Assembly (NCBI GenBank): GCA_013399875.1
Contig: VXAZ01003270.1
Coordinates: forward strand, 212,913-276,912
Direction: 5' to 3'
DNA length: 64,000 bases
DNA from: Gymnorhina tibicen
Lineage: Eukaryota > Chordata > Aves > Passeriformes > Artamidae
The position numbers and the translations under genes were made by a program. Within the stretch, counting starts at the first letter, position 1; each line of letters opens with the position of its first letter. A model generated the notes under the pieces. The model made no database searches, was not told the DNA's origin, and saw only the letters and a list, made by a program, of their open reading frames with translations. Below are positions 11,081-24,543 of this stretch, piece by piece.

Positions 11081-12927
11081 TCAATCTATCTGTATTATAG
11101 AAGGCTCTCCTTGATGTTTTATAACTGTGCAGGTGGCAATTTACTAAAAGCTGCAGATTTGGAAGTGATTAAAAAAAAAGGTCTTTGTAGCACATCAGTT
11201 CATATCAAGGGTAATTAATGAATTTTCAGTAAATATCATTAAATTAGTGATGAACTTCCAGCTCACTTCTAATTGAATTTCACACTATTTCACACTCACG
11301 CTGCTGCAAATTTGGAAATCTCTAATTAAATTGATGGTGATATTGCAGGAAACTGTTGATGGCAGAAGAAACAGCGCAGTACTTGAGATCAAGCTCTGTG
11401 TAGCAGAAAAGGCATTTAACAACTTCAGTTTTTCGCCAAGCAGAGATCACCTTGTACAAGATGCTGTTTAGAGGCTAACACACCTTGTTCATCAAGACCA
11501 AACAGTAGAAGTTACATCGATAACTGACTTTCAAATACTCTCCAATAGTGCAAATGTCAGACACTGAGTTCAGGTGAGGATGGTTTTCTCAGAGTATTTA
11601 GTAAGTATAACTTCTAGGTCAGGGGAGAGAGTACAAGTGGTAGGTCAGTGGAGTAAGCAGCTACTATTTGTCCTCTTTTCAGTTGCAACCACATTTCTTG
11701 TTTCCCCCTCTAAATTTTCATTTCTACAAAGACATGCTTTTTGGAATCTTTCTTTGCTGTGTGTTGCCATTTGGCTGGTCTTTGTATTCAGTAATTCAAG
11801 CATAAATGAATTATATGTTATTTTTATCTAATTCCTCTACATTTTTGTATTACTTTATTTTGTGCTCTAAGAAAAAAAATAAGTATTGACAGACCTCTAA
11901 CTTGAGAAGTTAAAAGATATGCATCTAAGAGGAATATCTGTGGGGGGGTTTTTTTGCAATTTTACTTGTAAAACTAATTCTCTTTTTCATACAGTCTTCA
12001 GAGAGTTCATAAAAACTAGAAAGATGTCATGTTAAGCATTAGCACTGAATTGCAAACTATTTATCAATGGCATTGTCATTTCACCCTGAAAAGGGTGTTG
12101 GACTGGGTAAGCTAAAGCAACACTTAAATTTGCAGATTTTGAAGCAGCATTTATATAGTAGTATAAATAAAATACTGAAAAGCCATAGAGAAATAAAATA
12201 TAGACTCTGGAGTCTCAAGAAGCATTTCACTTCTCTTCTTGAGGGGTACTACTAATTTCTGTTAATAATAAAATAGAACAGAGCCTTTTATTCCTAGCTA
12301 CAGGACAGCTGTCCTTTTTTTAAAGATGGGGAAGAGATGGCACTGAGAGTAAAGAGGACAGCAATTTTTCATCCAGGAGGCTGAGTAGTTTAAGAAAGCT
12401 CAGCATTTGTAGTGCTCAGCTCAGACTGCAAACTACTAGAAATAGATTACACAGAGCATGTTCAGCCATTCAAGTATTTTGAACACCAAGCAGCTGGGCA
12501 AGAGCTGTCTTCTTTAGCTATGATGTTGAATACATCATTAACCCAGAAGCACACACACTTCAGCAAAGTTAATTATCCTTCAGTGAGTAAAGCAGCATGA
12601 CCGTTGCTTGTTTGTCAAGTTACATATGAGGTACCCAAACTAGCTACAACCTGAAAAACATGCAGTTTTGTATTCTTTTGATTCCTGTTCATGTTTTCAG
12701 ACAGTAAAACCTGTATATAGCAGGTGCTGCTTGTTTTTGCTTTTTTTTTTTAAGTGAAAGTGACTCAATCTTGTCCATATAAATTACCTTGCAAATATTC
12801 ATATCAAACTTCTGTGCCAAAATGGAATCCAAATTTCAGAGCCAAGCAAGTTTCCTTACAAATCATTTCTCTCACAGAATGATTAATTCACCACGGTGTG
12901 TGTAATATATGCAGAGGGTAAACTATT
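11081..12927. other. non-coding, nothing recognised
   Basis: About 1.85 kb between the two diverged repeat copies. It holds short poly-A, poly-G and poly-T runs (for example near 11941-11956 and 12741-12752) but no transposon end or exon that I can recognise. Confidence 0.5.
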
Positions 12928-13110
12928 TCTCTTTTCCTACAGCATCCTTTCATTGCTGGCAGCATGTTCTTACATCTTGACCCATCATACATTTACATGC
13001 TATTTTCTTCACATCTGCTTCTTCTGTATTCATAGCTTTAATCCCAGCAGTTCTTTTCTAGTGTTCCTGTGACTGCCAAAGTGCACAAGTAAATCCTGCT
13101 GTAAAACTCC
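12928..13110 (+). repeat. diverged direct repeat, copy B
   Basis: Partner of the stretch at 10888-11080, described there. The best block is CCCATCATACA at 12981-12991 against TCCATCATACA at 10953-10963. Similarity fades after about 13110. Confidence 0.4.
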
Positions 13111-13955
13111 ATGTTCCAGTAGGTTCTGGCTGCTCTCTGTGGAAGGATGGTAGTTATTCACAAACTGAAGGACCAGGTTTTTTTCTGTGTGAAGTCAAAA
13201 GCTGCGATCTTTAAAGGCTGGAAGAAACAAAGCATGTTTATTACTCTAGACAGAATGATTTGCAAAAGCTGCCAGCCTAGTGATCTTCTGCTGCCTTGTG
13301 TGCTCTGCGTCCTCTTGGCACTGCATTTAAATAAATGACTACAACCATTAATGGATCACCTGCTTCAGTGAGGTGAGGCTACAAGTGTATTACTAAGAAA
13401 AATCGGTGAAAACAAAGCATAGGGGAAGCTAATAAAAAAATGCAAGTGTGTAAGTCTTTTATTGACTGTTACATTGACTTTATCTGCTTCTGGCTCTGGG
13501 AAGATTCTGTAGTCTTTCAGATACTTTTCTGTGCATAAAACATGGAAGAGCTAAGTCTTGGAAAAACACAGAGGCAGTACTTGGAGTAGTATCCTGAAGC
13601 TGTTTTGTTTCCGCTGCTGGGGCATTTGGCAAGTCCTTGGCATTGCAGCAGGATGTTCTGTAAAAGGCAGCAATCTGGCTGGAGAATTGTTGGCGAGGGC
13701 AGTAATTTTCTGTATCATTAGGGAGACTTATGCTCTGGAGTTCAGCCCATCAAATCACAGCAGGAAAATTGCCTGTTAGACCTTCCAAGTGTTGCTGACC
13801 TGTGCCTGCACTGACCTTATTGGTATTCAAGCCCTAATGCTAGGATATAGGGAGGCAAATTGGCCTCCTTAATGTCACACAAAACAAAGAGCACTTAGCA
13901 AAGAGTCTCAGATTCAATATTCAGCTCCTGACAGTGCAGGAGGCTTGTCTGGCCC
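13111..13955. other. non-coding, nothing recognised
   Basis: Sequence of average composition. Open frames of 63 and 73 residues at 13147 and 13558 show no domain, and I see no consistent splice sites. Confidence 0.5.
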
Positions 13956-14029
13956 ATGCTGTGGTTCACTTCTGTGTTCATGGAAGTGGTCAGAGCTACT
14001 GAGTGGTCAGATACAGTGAACCACAGCAT
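13956..14029. repeat. perfect 15-bp inverted repeat with 44-nt loop
   Basis: ATGCTGTGGTTCACT at 13956-13970 is exactly inverted as AGTGAACCACAGCAT at 14015-14029. The loop holds a direct repeat of GTGGTCAG. Because of the palindrome, overlapping open frames on both strands begin with the same residues MLWFT, which explains those frames without invoking a gene. Confidence 0.85.
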
Positions 14030-14428
14030 TGCTGCTAAGGGAGAAGGAAGAGGTCTGTGGACCTTTGAAAAAGAAGGCCCTCTGGTCATTGCAATATCAA
14101 AGGATACTGCATGCAAAGATGTCTATCAAACAGAGTTATCTGCTGCAACCTCCAGGGTTTCTGAAACAGAATAATTAATATGGAATCATATTATTTCCCA
14201 AATTTGCAATGACAAGCAGTGCTCCAGAGTTTCTGCATGAGCTGACACTTCCATGCAGTCTTGGTGTCCTTGACCCTTGTGGTAGATCCAATGGGAGTGG
14301 GATACCAGCACATCTGTGTGAAGAAACTACACTCCTTCCATGGAAACTGGCCACCTCCCATTGTCACAAACACGTGATAATAATTTTGACATTGGAACAT
14401 CAACTCTGCCTGGAAGTGCTGGAGGACT
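14030..14428. other. non-coding, nothing recognised
   Basis: About 400 bp leading into the GC-rich block. Open frames overlap on both strands (14191-14433 minus, 14209-14676 plus). I recognise no protein family in them. Confidence 0.45.
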
Positions 14429-14950
14429 GTCATGGTCTGCTGAGAATTTTTTACCTGTCATTGTGGGCATGTGCCAGGAATAATATTTTTGACAGGGAGA
14501 CGAGAGAAACAGTGACTCCTTGTGGTCTGGGGGCTCCCCCGGAGGGTCAAGGTCTCCCCTTAATGGCAGGGCCTGGCAGCCAGGATTTGCCAAATTGCCC
14601 CAGCCAAGAGCAGGGCAGCCAGGAGGGTGCCAGAGGCAGCTGCAGCCCTGGGCATCAGCCATCTCCCCAGGAATGATGATGGCCTTCGTGAGGCCCATGG
14701 CCAGCCAGGCAGGACAGGGCTGGGAGGAGCTGGGGACCAACATTCTACAGTGTGACTGTGGCAGGGACAGGGCTGAAGTGGACAGGGTGGTGAGAGGGCA
14801 GGGTAGGACAGTCAGGGTCCTTTGTGCTCTCAGAATCCTGACAGTTTTGTCCTGCAGGGAGTGAGATTTCCAAGCTGGGCTAGAGCCATTGTGTTAACTA
14901 TCATCTGTCTGCACCATCCTGCCTCTGAATAAATAGTTTATTTATCAATC
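14429..14950 (+). mobile_element. GC-rich block, possible LTR
   Basis: Composition jumps from AT-rich to GC-rich and purine-rich between about 14500 and 14880, then falls back. The block opens with TGTCATGGTCTGCTGAGAA at 14429, and an AATAAA polyadenylation signal lies at 14928-14933. This layout suits an LTR in forward orientation, but I could find no target duplication and no second copy in the window. The 155-, 138- and 114-residue open frames here exist because GC-rich DNA has few stops. A decayed GC-rich exon or other repeat is possible. Confidence 0.35.
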
Positions 14951-16967
14951 TTCCTTCTTTTGAAGGGGCACTAAACCCATTTTTTTAATGATAATGTGAA
15001 AAATGCTGACAATAGTTATCATGCACATGTTCTGTTTGGTTCTTCTTTCTTTTCAAAATTGTACTGTAGCCACTGCTTTTCCTCTTTATATAGAAGAATC
15101 CTTTCTCTCTTTGTCCAATATAGATTATAAATGTATGAAGGGCCCCAGTGAGAACTGTTTTCTCCTCTCTCCAGCTGCAGAGTGATGGTGGAATGCTTAT
15201 TTAGACAGCTGAAGTTGGAGTTGCATCCAAAATAACTTTCATTATAATAAGACAGGACAAAATACTTGAATGCAACAGTCCAATAAAGAAAATGCTAGCT
15301 TTTTGTATCCAGTATATATCATTCAAAGCACCTCGTGTTTCAAGAGCTTTCTCAAGCCCACAACAGGGCAGGACTCAGCCTGAACTCCTGATGACTCTCT
15401 GGAGCCTGTGCATTTGGGGACCCTAAAGACATTTGGCTTTAGTTTACATTCACAAGGAAGATTCCAGATATAAAAGAATACTTCATGGACAAAACTGGAA
15501 TTAAAAATTATATCCTGTAATAGAAACTGTATTTTTTGTCAGCTCTATATGTAAATGGAATATGTGTGCGTTCTTCAGTGCTCTATAAAGCTGAAGTATT
15601 TGATCCACCAGAGTTTCTTACACATTCATGGACTTCTTTACCAATTCATACAGACGGAACATGTTTTGCAAAATTGCACGGATTCATGGTCAAGGGAGGC
15701 CTGGAAAGTAGGAAGTGCTTGAATACATTACACATATTGTAGTTTCAATGAGTGACAGATTACTAGTGCACACACGGTTTATTGGATTGTGAAATACCAA
15801 GGAACATCTTTCAGTGTTAGCTTGTAGAGTGCTAAAGTAGCTTTCCACATGCTTTTTAATATACCTGGGGTGAAGGGACTGCTAATCCATATGGAGTATA
15901 TTGTGCTTGATTAGCTTTATGCAGTGTGTTGTGTAAGGGTTGATTTATTTGCTGAATAAAATATCAACTTACGTGTAACACCGTGTGCTTTCTACTTTGG
16001 GGACGTGCAGTGCCATTTAATTGGCTTGTGTAGGTAGCTTGCTGGTTTTTGATACCTTAATAAAAGCTTCTGGTATACCTGTCTCTTCACATTTCCTTAC
16101 AATTAAGTGGATAGCAATGCGGTCAACAAAAAGTGCTTAACAAGCTCAGAACTTCCATTTATGAACCAAGGAAAAAATTAGGAACAATGAAGTCAGAATA
16201 ATCAATGCTAAAAAGAAGTAAATAAGCCTTTAAACTAAATTTTGAAGTTTAACTTGCAGAATTCAAGTAAGTAAAAAAAGGAAAAAACAAGCAGCTTATT
16301 TAGTTGTGATATTCTTGGCCATCAGCATCTCCTTATTTTGTTTCCCTTTTCACACCCTCTTAAGCATTTTCCATCATGAATGCTGCACTCTGAGTTGTCT
16401 TTCAAAATTTGTTAATTCTATGAAAGTTATGTACTTATCATTTGCACAAATAAAACATTTCTCTTTTTTTGTCTCTTTCAGGGTCTCACGGCCCTAACTC
16501 TGATACAGGCCTGTAAGTAGAAATGCATTCAGTTTCTCAGGAAATGTCCCCCGCTAGAGCATCTCAGTATGTTTGATTTTACTAGTCACACCAGTAGAAG
16601 ATAAATGCTGAATCTCTCAACCATCATTCAAGGAGCCAGTTTTAGTGTTACATTATATTTAAACATATTTTTATTTTACAGCAAATTCAGTGAGTACCAA
16701 AAAAAACTTATTCAGCTTCGGGATGAGGTTACAAAAGAGAAAACAATTAAATGCCTCATTAAGATTAGGCCCCAAATTACAGTCATTTGTATTCTCTTTG
16801 TAGGTATTTCAGTCCTAACTTAAAATTAACACTTTTTGTTCTTTTTTTTTCCTTTTTATTTTCCAATGGATGCCTTCTTCTTTTTCTTTCCCCTTCTTCT
16901 GGTACTGCATAAGAGATTAATTAAAGGCTCTAATTTTTGCTATACAGAACGTCCCTCCTTTGCCTTC
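14951..16967. other. non-coding, nothing recognised
   Basis: 2 kb of AT-rich sequence. A T-rich and pyrimidine-rich tract lies at about 16830-16905. No transposon end, exon or RNA gene was recognised. Confidence 0.5.
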
Positions 16968-17374
16968 TGTTGCTGCTGTGTTTCTCTGCCATGGTATGGC
17001 ACGCAGCAGCAACAACGCGGCGGCGGTAAAGCAGGCGAGAAGGCTCTCATGCATGGAGACAGCAGCAGGTCTTTATTCCATGCTAACTCCCCAAGGCCTG
17101 GGACCAGCACATGTGCCAGCCCCCATAGGCAGAGGGCTGGCACATGGCTAGAGCCCAGAGAGAGAGAAGCTGGTGGCTGGCTGAACCCCAAGGCAGAGAG
17201 AGCGAGACGGGGCGTCACAGTCCCTATCTTGGGGAACAGGCAGGCGGTACAAGGGCGGAGTTAGGATAACAGAGCCAATAGAGAGAACCTGAGGGAGTGG
17301 TTTGGAGTAGAGATGAGGGAAGGGGAAGCCACATGGAAAAGGCAGGCAGGGACATGGAGTAGGGATACCCGACA
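16968..17374 (-). mobile_element. GC-rich solo LTR, reverse strand
   Basis: About 407 bp of GC-rich sequence with sharp edges in AT-rich DNA. Read on the minus strand it starts TGTCGGGTATCCC at 17374. It carries an ATTGG (inverted CCAAT) box at 17275-17279 and a polyadenylation signal AATAAA at 17077-17072, followed by a GT- and CT-rich stretch as in R-U5, and ends near ...GCAGCAACA at 16968. The flanks CCTTC (16963-16967) and CTTTC (17375-17379) could be a 5-bp target duplication with one mismatch. No internal retroviral genes are present. The 142- and 92-residue open frames here are side effects of GC content. The family is not assigned. Confidence 0.6.
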
Positions 17375-17551
17375 CTTTCTACTAGTTGTTTCTTTGCAGC
17401 AGGATACTGCATCAGGATCCAGGGCTGTACCATTGTACTTTTGAGGTTTGTATCACTTCTTTACATCCCTTTTCTCAAGTTCTTCTATTATAAATATTAA
17501 TTAGCACCTTCCTGGCTTCTAGTATCTTCTCTTTCTTATAGGATTCTGAAG

Positions 17552-17860
17552 ACATAAGAACATAAGAATGCCTGTAATAGGTCAGATTAAAGGTCCACTT
17601 GGCCCAGTATCTGCTTTCCCTAACTGCCAGTAGCACCTAACACATGTCCTAGAGAAAAGTATGAAGATGATAAGCAAACAGAGGTGCTCCCTTCTTCCCT
17701 CCCCAAACACCAGGTAATATGCTGCTATGGACTATCTGAACCAGCAATGGCATCCTTATTCTTAATTGCCTTTGATGAATCTTGTTTCCAGGAATCTTGT
17801 AAAACATTCTGCATCTTATCCTGAGATCAGTAAATGCACAGATGTCATATTAACCACTCT
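17552..17860 (-). mobile_element. ancient CR1-like LINE 3' end
   Basis: Begins on the plus strand with ACATAAGAACATAAGAATG, the reverse complement of the TTCTTATG octamer tail of an old sauropsid CR1 type also common in turtles and crocodiles. The diagnostic blocks TAGGTCAGATTAAAGGTCCA and TTGGCCCAGTATC follow. Divergence is clearly higher than in the avian-type CR1 copies elsewhere here, so this insertion probably predates birds. The 5' limit is uncertain and similarity fades between 17860 and 17960. Confidence 0.8.
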
Positions 17861-20800
17861 CTTTCTTTTTCTGTTTTTCCTCCTGGAATGTTATGTATAG
17901 ATTAACTAGTCCAGATATTACATCGTAATATCACAACTAATTAGGAATGGGTTGGTTAGATTTAGCAAAAATCCCTTCTTCCTTTCTCGCTGCTTTTCAT
18001 ATTTTTATCTTTATGAGGATAATATGAACCTGTGTAGAACCCCCTTTCTCATAAAGTAGTGGACGTCTACCTGCATTAGCAGCAGAGTCATCAGTCCATG
18101 TGAGCTTTGTCAATGGAGCCCTGAAACAATGACAATGAACTCAGATATATCATATATCTGAGGCCACTCAATACACTCAGAATTGGAATTTACCTCTAAA
18201 TTTTGCTGTATATTCTGCAGCAATATGCAGCCAGAATGACTGTAAAACTAAGATCGCTAAAATCACTTATTTTTCAAGCATGTATCAGGAAAAAAATTTG
18301 AATATTTCCTCCTTGCTTTCCTCCTTCATATTTTATTAATGTAGCTCTAGTTCTTTCTTGCTGAAGCAGTTTCCTAGTTAAATTTAAAAATTAGGAAATT
18401 AGTCTTTAATTTGCCTTTCATTTACATTCCTGTGTTGCTTGATACATGGTTACAGAGTTCTGGAAAGAAATAGCCTTGCTGTTCTTAAACTCCCTTCACT
18501 GTGAACAATGAAAAGATTCATTTGAAGAAGCACATGAAAATAAATTCCAGTTAGAATCTAGCAACATGTTAAAATAAAGATTATTTATTCATTGGTCTTG
18601 GTTCCAATGCAGACCATGAAAAATGACATTTTAGACAAATCTATTGCTCTCTGGGTTCCTTTTGTGCTTCTGTGGGTGATTTTGAGGATTTTGGAGGGCA
18701 AAATACCTCCTCCAGGAATAAAAATGGAAAAGCAAAAAAAAACTTCAGCTAATTTTTAAGAATGCTTAAATCTACATAAAGGGTAATATATAGAGTCTTT
18801 GGGTGAAGATGGAAACAGTCTGTCTAGCTCCAGAAAGGGAGAAGACAAAGCAAATCTTTCTATAACCCTTCCTCCAAAACTGACTGAGAATTTCAAGATA
18901 AAAACAAAACAAAAATCACAGTAGTTCAAAACTAAAATCATCAAGATATGATGCCCTCTGCTTCCAGACTCAAGGTTGAGAAGAGGAGGAATCAATAAAC
19001 CTCTCTCTCCTGTTTCTACACTTCTCTTCAGCTCTTATCCCATTGGAAAGATGCAAACTTTTAGGAAAATTGTTTCTTTCTGCCTTGGGGTTTGGGGTTT
19101 TTTTGTTTATTTTTTTGTCCCCGTTGAGAATTTTATAAAAACATCAATGATACATCAAAATACATCTGCATTACATGAAACGCTACAGCTCCACGAGAAA
19201 ATTAGCAGGGTTGAGTATTACAGAAAAAAATGTGTTCATATTTAGCTGAAGATTTGCTTTAGATTTGTTTTAGTAGAAAAAATACTATTGTTTTCCATAC
19301 TTTAATTTTAATACTTGTCTTTTAGATCTGAAGAGATTGAGATTGTTTTTCCCTCCTTGTAATAAAAACATATTTTTTCATTTAGAAGTGCAGAAACTTA
19401 GTAAAAAAAACAATGCTTTCTTCATTCCTTGAGATGCCTTGTGAAATGACTTTTGCTTTTTTCTTCAGCAGTCGTGCTGTGACAGTAGATTCTGTAAATC
19501 AAAGGATTACAGAAACTATTAAATAGACTTCAACAATTCTTGCTTTGCAAGTCCTGGTCTCACCTTTTGTGCACAGATTCAGAGTCTAGAAAGACTTTGT
19601 ACCACACACTCTGCACCTGTTGAGTGTGATGATGTGCTCCCTGCCCCCCAGCCAGACCTTTATTTCCCATAACCCTGCTCAAGTGATAACTACCAGTGGC
19701 AGTCCTCATGGATGTGACTCATCATGATGGCTTCATCCCTCTTGAAGTGGATTTAGAGGAGACAGAAAACACAATAGCCAAGGGCTAATTCAAGCATGTG
19801 CCAAATAAAATATGGCTTGTATGCAAATATGAGACAATCATCTTACTCCAAAAATAGTAAGGGCCCAGGGCCGGTTTAACTCTCCTGCATGGCTGCAGGC
19901 TCACGCCAGGATCTCCCCGGGAGCAGGGACACCTCTCAAGGTTATTCCCTCTGTGTGATAGATTCCTTATTGCATCAGATACTCGGTAAGTGAATTGGGA
20001 ACAAGCAAGCTGAAATTCTGAAAACTTTGCTAAATGATGTAAAGGGCAGATTGTGCATATATCATCCTTTACAGAAAAAACATTACAAGTCTAGGACTCT
20101 GAGTGAATCCAGCTGCACCTAGGCTCTTCTCTGAGAAGGAGTTTAGAATGCGAGGGGGTCCTTTCTGAACCTCATGACTCAACAGGAGGATCTGTCTCAC
20201 AGTTTTGTCTCACCTTGTCCTCTGTGCAGTAAATACTTGTGTAACTTGCCATCACATCTCATTATACCACTATTGCATTTACTACTGAGCTTTGTTATAA
20301 CAATGAAGTCTATTGTTGCTTCTCTCTTAGGAGTGAAGTGCATGACTCCATCTGAGAAAACATTACTTGAATATCTCTCCAAGAGATTCAAGTTCTCTCT
20401 GCTTTCCTCCATCTTGAAACTTATCTGGAACACGGTAAGGAAATTATGACCTGTGCTTAGAGGTTTTATAATTCTACGTGTAATATGTAATTCAAAATAC
20501 ACAAGAGTGCTGAGAGTAGGAACTACTAAAATAAAATAATCGATGTAAAAGACAAATGAATTTTTGAATACAGTAATGCTGAAACAATCTGTTCTTCAGG
20601 AAAAATCAAAGGAGTGTGAGGAAAACAGACCTGGAAAAAGACATCCCTCCCACCCCCAAACAATGAATGCAGGATAAAGATCTTACATAAAATAGGAAAA
20701 GATACAATGTATTACTAATAACAGGGGGATTAGGAGTGAGATGTAATTAGAGAGAAAACGTTTAATGTAGTTTTAAAAGATTTTTTACTGTACAATGTAG

Positions 20801-23800
20801 ACTGTGAAGGGAAATTTTCTCTCAGAAAAAAAAGTTAAATTTCATTATCCAATTTATCCACGTCCTTGTGATAATTTTTACTTTCACCTTAAATTAAAGG
20901 CTGCACTTACACAAGTTACCACCGTGAACAGAAGATCAAGACTTGAAACAGAAAGTTTAGTGAGGAAAAGCATACACATTCTGATTTCAAAAGCTATCTT
21001 CTGACATGTTTATCCAAGCACTCTACTTTTCTTAAATTCATTGGAAAAATATCCATATGTAAGAGAATGGATCACAAACATTTAATTTCCCAGATGACTG
21101 CTCTAGCCACTAGAATTGGGATAATCTTTAGTTGTATTAGTTGTGATAATCTTTTCTTCTTTTTCCCCTTTACAAAAATGCTCTCCTTCCTACATCACAG
21201 ACATTGAGAATACTTTTTAATCTAAATTGCATTCTCATCCTTTAAGATTTTATACACTTACATTTCTTTTGACAATGTTTCAACACGTTCATCAATATTT
21301 CATTATTTAAGCAGATTTTTGGGACTAAGGTGGATCAGTGTCTACAGCAATGGAAAAGGATCGCTTTTGTCATTATATCCCTCCTGCAACAGTAAAGAAA
21401 CTTCTTTAAAATGCTGTTGCTTCTGGAAAGGGACTGCATATGTCTCTTAATCCTGATAAAGTGCGCTCAATAGCAATAACTTCTTCTATTTCTTAACACA
21501 TCTCGCACTTTTCTATTTATTTCAAAGTAGATTTGTTTGACTTACAAGTATTTTTTATTGCATTATTTGTGGGGAGTTCAGGTTCCACAGAAAAACAAAT
21601 AAAGTAAAATATTGGCCCTAGAGCCCTGTTTGGGATAGTTCAGCTGTATGTGTGTCTGTGTGTATGCATGTGGACAAATATGGCAGATAAGCAGAAACAC
21701 CTATTTTTGTAAATAACAGGAACTCAAAGATATTTGAATTGTAAAACGCTGGATTACTAGTTTGGAGGTAGCTAGACTATTTCAGGCAGCCAGTTAAGCT
21801 GTCAAAGACAAGTACAGAAAAAGAAAGCGAAATAAATTCTAGTTCAATTATACCTAAAAGATACGAGATTGGTTTTTAAATTCTTTGTATCTTGTAGAAG
21901 GGCGTGTCTTCTCTTGTACCCAAACACATCATTAACAAGAAAAAACGCATTATGAGGGGAAAGAGTGTGTGCAAATAAAAAGGAGCTGTATGTTTTTCAA
22001 AGGCATAGAGCAGAAGAAAAGTGTGAAGAAAAAATATTGAATCCTTGAAAGTATTTTAATTAATGAAGATATTTTTTAAAGATATAATATTTCTTCACAG
22101 TATTTCTCTAATGTTATTCTCAGTCTGTTTCTCATCTTGAATAAAACTCCATGTTCTCCTTCCTGATACCTTGCTCTGAATCTGGCAATGTGATAATATC
22201 CACTGCTTATAGCATTTTCCTGAATTAGTAGAAAGATTTCACCTTCTTAATCTAGTCTTCATAGTTGGAAAATCAAACTCATAACTTTCCTTAAATCTAT
22301 AAGAATGTACCATCCTAAAATTCAAGGTGTTAACACAATAAAGCTATGAAATGTGGAACTTTGGTACATCCTGAGCATTCAACTGGAATTTCAGGTTTTT
22401 ATACAGACTTTGTACATGGAGCTGTATGACCACTGTGAACTATCTTCCCCATTTAGCTAAAAAATGTTTTGATCTGTACTGTCTTGCCTTTATGCAGTGA
22501 AGTAGCCTCAGGTAAAATTAAATCAAACACATAGCAAGGATTCATTTGACCCCATCGATATCTCCATTTCTAGTTTGGTCAGTGATGAGAAATAAGCACT
22601 TCTAGATCATGATTCATCTCAACCTAAAATAGACAGCTAAAATAGGTCAGATGAGTCATACTCTGAAAAATGCTGTTCTTTCCCCATTGATTATAAAGAG
22701 AGCCTAGAGGGAAAACCATAGATAAAGATGTTTCTGTGATAGATTTCTAATGTTACATGTGATTAATCCAGCCCTTGATATATTTTCTAACAAGCAACAC
22801 TGACAGCAAGCATGACTGCGAAAGCTTGTCAAGTTTTCAAAGAAATGGACATGGAAAATGAATTGGAAGGAAAATTGCTGATCAGTTCATGATTGTAATC
22901 AAGATGTCATGGATTAATCGCAGCATAGGTCAAGATAAAATTATACCTCATTATTTGAATTATTTGGATATGAAAACAGGACAAGACAAAATGCTATCTG
23001 AATATTCAGCAGTTTAAATCTATATATTTGATTTTGATTCACAGTCCTTCTCTAGCCATTAGGCATCACAACATCCCTTGTGAGCTCTAGTGCAGGACTA
23101 ATCAGCAGAAATTCTATCATTTTGTAAGAAGAAATACAACTGCTGCTGCTCTCAACTTTAGCACTTTGATTTTCATAGTTTAAAAAATAAGAAGAAAATT
23201 AATGTCACTTCAGTAGATTTTAAATAGAACATTATGGAACTTCAGTAAATCACATCTATTGAAACGCCACACAGAACAGCACAACAGATGCAAAGTGACT
23301 GATACTTGCAAAAGTAAAGCTATTGCTAAATATTATCTGAAATAGTTTCACTAAGCCAATGTAGAGGAACTAGTACATTAAACTCCAATAAACTACTGTA
23401 GTGGAGCATTACTAATTTGCTGCTTCTGTGCAAATGAGTTGTACAAGTAGCTAAACTTGAAAGATTACTGAGAATCAACAACATCTGCAGCATTAGGATG
23501 AAGATATTAGGCCTGAAGTAGTTGGGTGAAATTATTAATAACAAGGAGCTGAGAAGAATAACAATAAAAATATTAGATCCTTGTAGAAGAAATAGTGACA
23601 TCAGCTATGACCTGTTGCTTAGTTTGCTAAGTGGGAAGCTTCACAAGAGAATCAACCTAAATCAGACTTCCAAAGATGATTTTTTTCCTAGCTAAGGCTG
23701 TCCTTGGGTCTGATTATTATTATTTCTGGTTTTGTCTTCCGTTTTATTTGCTTATGAGTGGTTCTTCTATTGCAACAACTGCCTCCAGAGTATGAAGTCT

Positions 23801-24093
23801 TACATGGGACTAAAGTGAAAAGACAATGCTTTTTGGACATTTTTTGCTAACAAAAAAATCTAAGACATTATAACATAATAGCAGTACATAAGTGGGTCTT
23901 CCAAGTAAATCACTGGTCTGTAAGGCAAGCTTATTTTGCAATAGTATAAAGTATAATATAAAGTATAGTATAAAGAAGACAGTCCTACTGCATCAAAGAC
24001 ACTGGAAACTGACTTTTTAAAGTGAGCAGGAAATGCCTCCCAATCGCAGTGTTTTCAATACCCTAAATATTAGACAACTAGAAATATTTGTGT
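17861..24093. other. non-coding, nothing recognised except a small tandem run
   Basis: 6.2 kb of mostly AT-rich sequence. I found no CR1 tail, LTR or exon. Visible minor items are a GC-richer patch at about 19870-19945 and a short run of AGTATAA-like units at 23941-23976. Open frames up to 101 residues (20197-20502 minus) have no family that I know. Confidence 0.5.
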
Positions 24094-24543
24094 ATAGAAT
24101 CACAGGGTGGCTGAGGTTGTCAGGTATCTCTGGAGACCATCTAGTTCAACCACCTTGGTCAATCAGGGTCACCTACAGCAGGTTGCTTGGGGCCATGTCC
24201 AATCATGTTTTCATTATCTCCAAGGATGGAGACACCACACCCCCTGGGAAACATACTCTAGTACTCAATCACCCTCACATGAAAAAAAAAAGCTTTTCCT
24301 CATGTTTAAATGCAATTTCCTGTGTTTTAGTTTATGCCATTGCCTCTGGTCTTGTCACTGTGCATCATGAAACATGCCTGATTCCATCTTCTTTACTCCC
24401 CACTGCCATCAAGTATTTGAACTCATTAAGATACCCCTGAGCCTTCTCTTCTCCAGGCTGAACACTCCCAGCCCTCTCAGCCTCTCCTTGTGTGTTAGGT
24501 GTTTCAAGATCTTAGTCATGTTTTTGGTGTTGTGCTAGTCTTG

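Noticed and set aside
14209..14864. Open frames of 155, 138 and 114 residues on both strands as exons
   Set aside because: They overlap in a GC-rich block with few stops, are Pro/Gly/Gln-rich without a domain, and lack consistent splice sites.
16836..17264. 142-residue open frame and antisense 92-residue frame
   Set aside because: They run from a poly-T tract into a GC-rich LTR and are explained by composition.
23941..23976. AGTATAA-like tandem run as a promoter array
   Set aside because: It is a short, irregular AT-rich simple repeat with no gene downstream.
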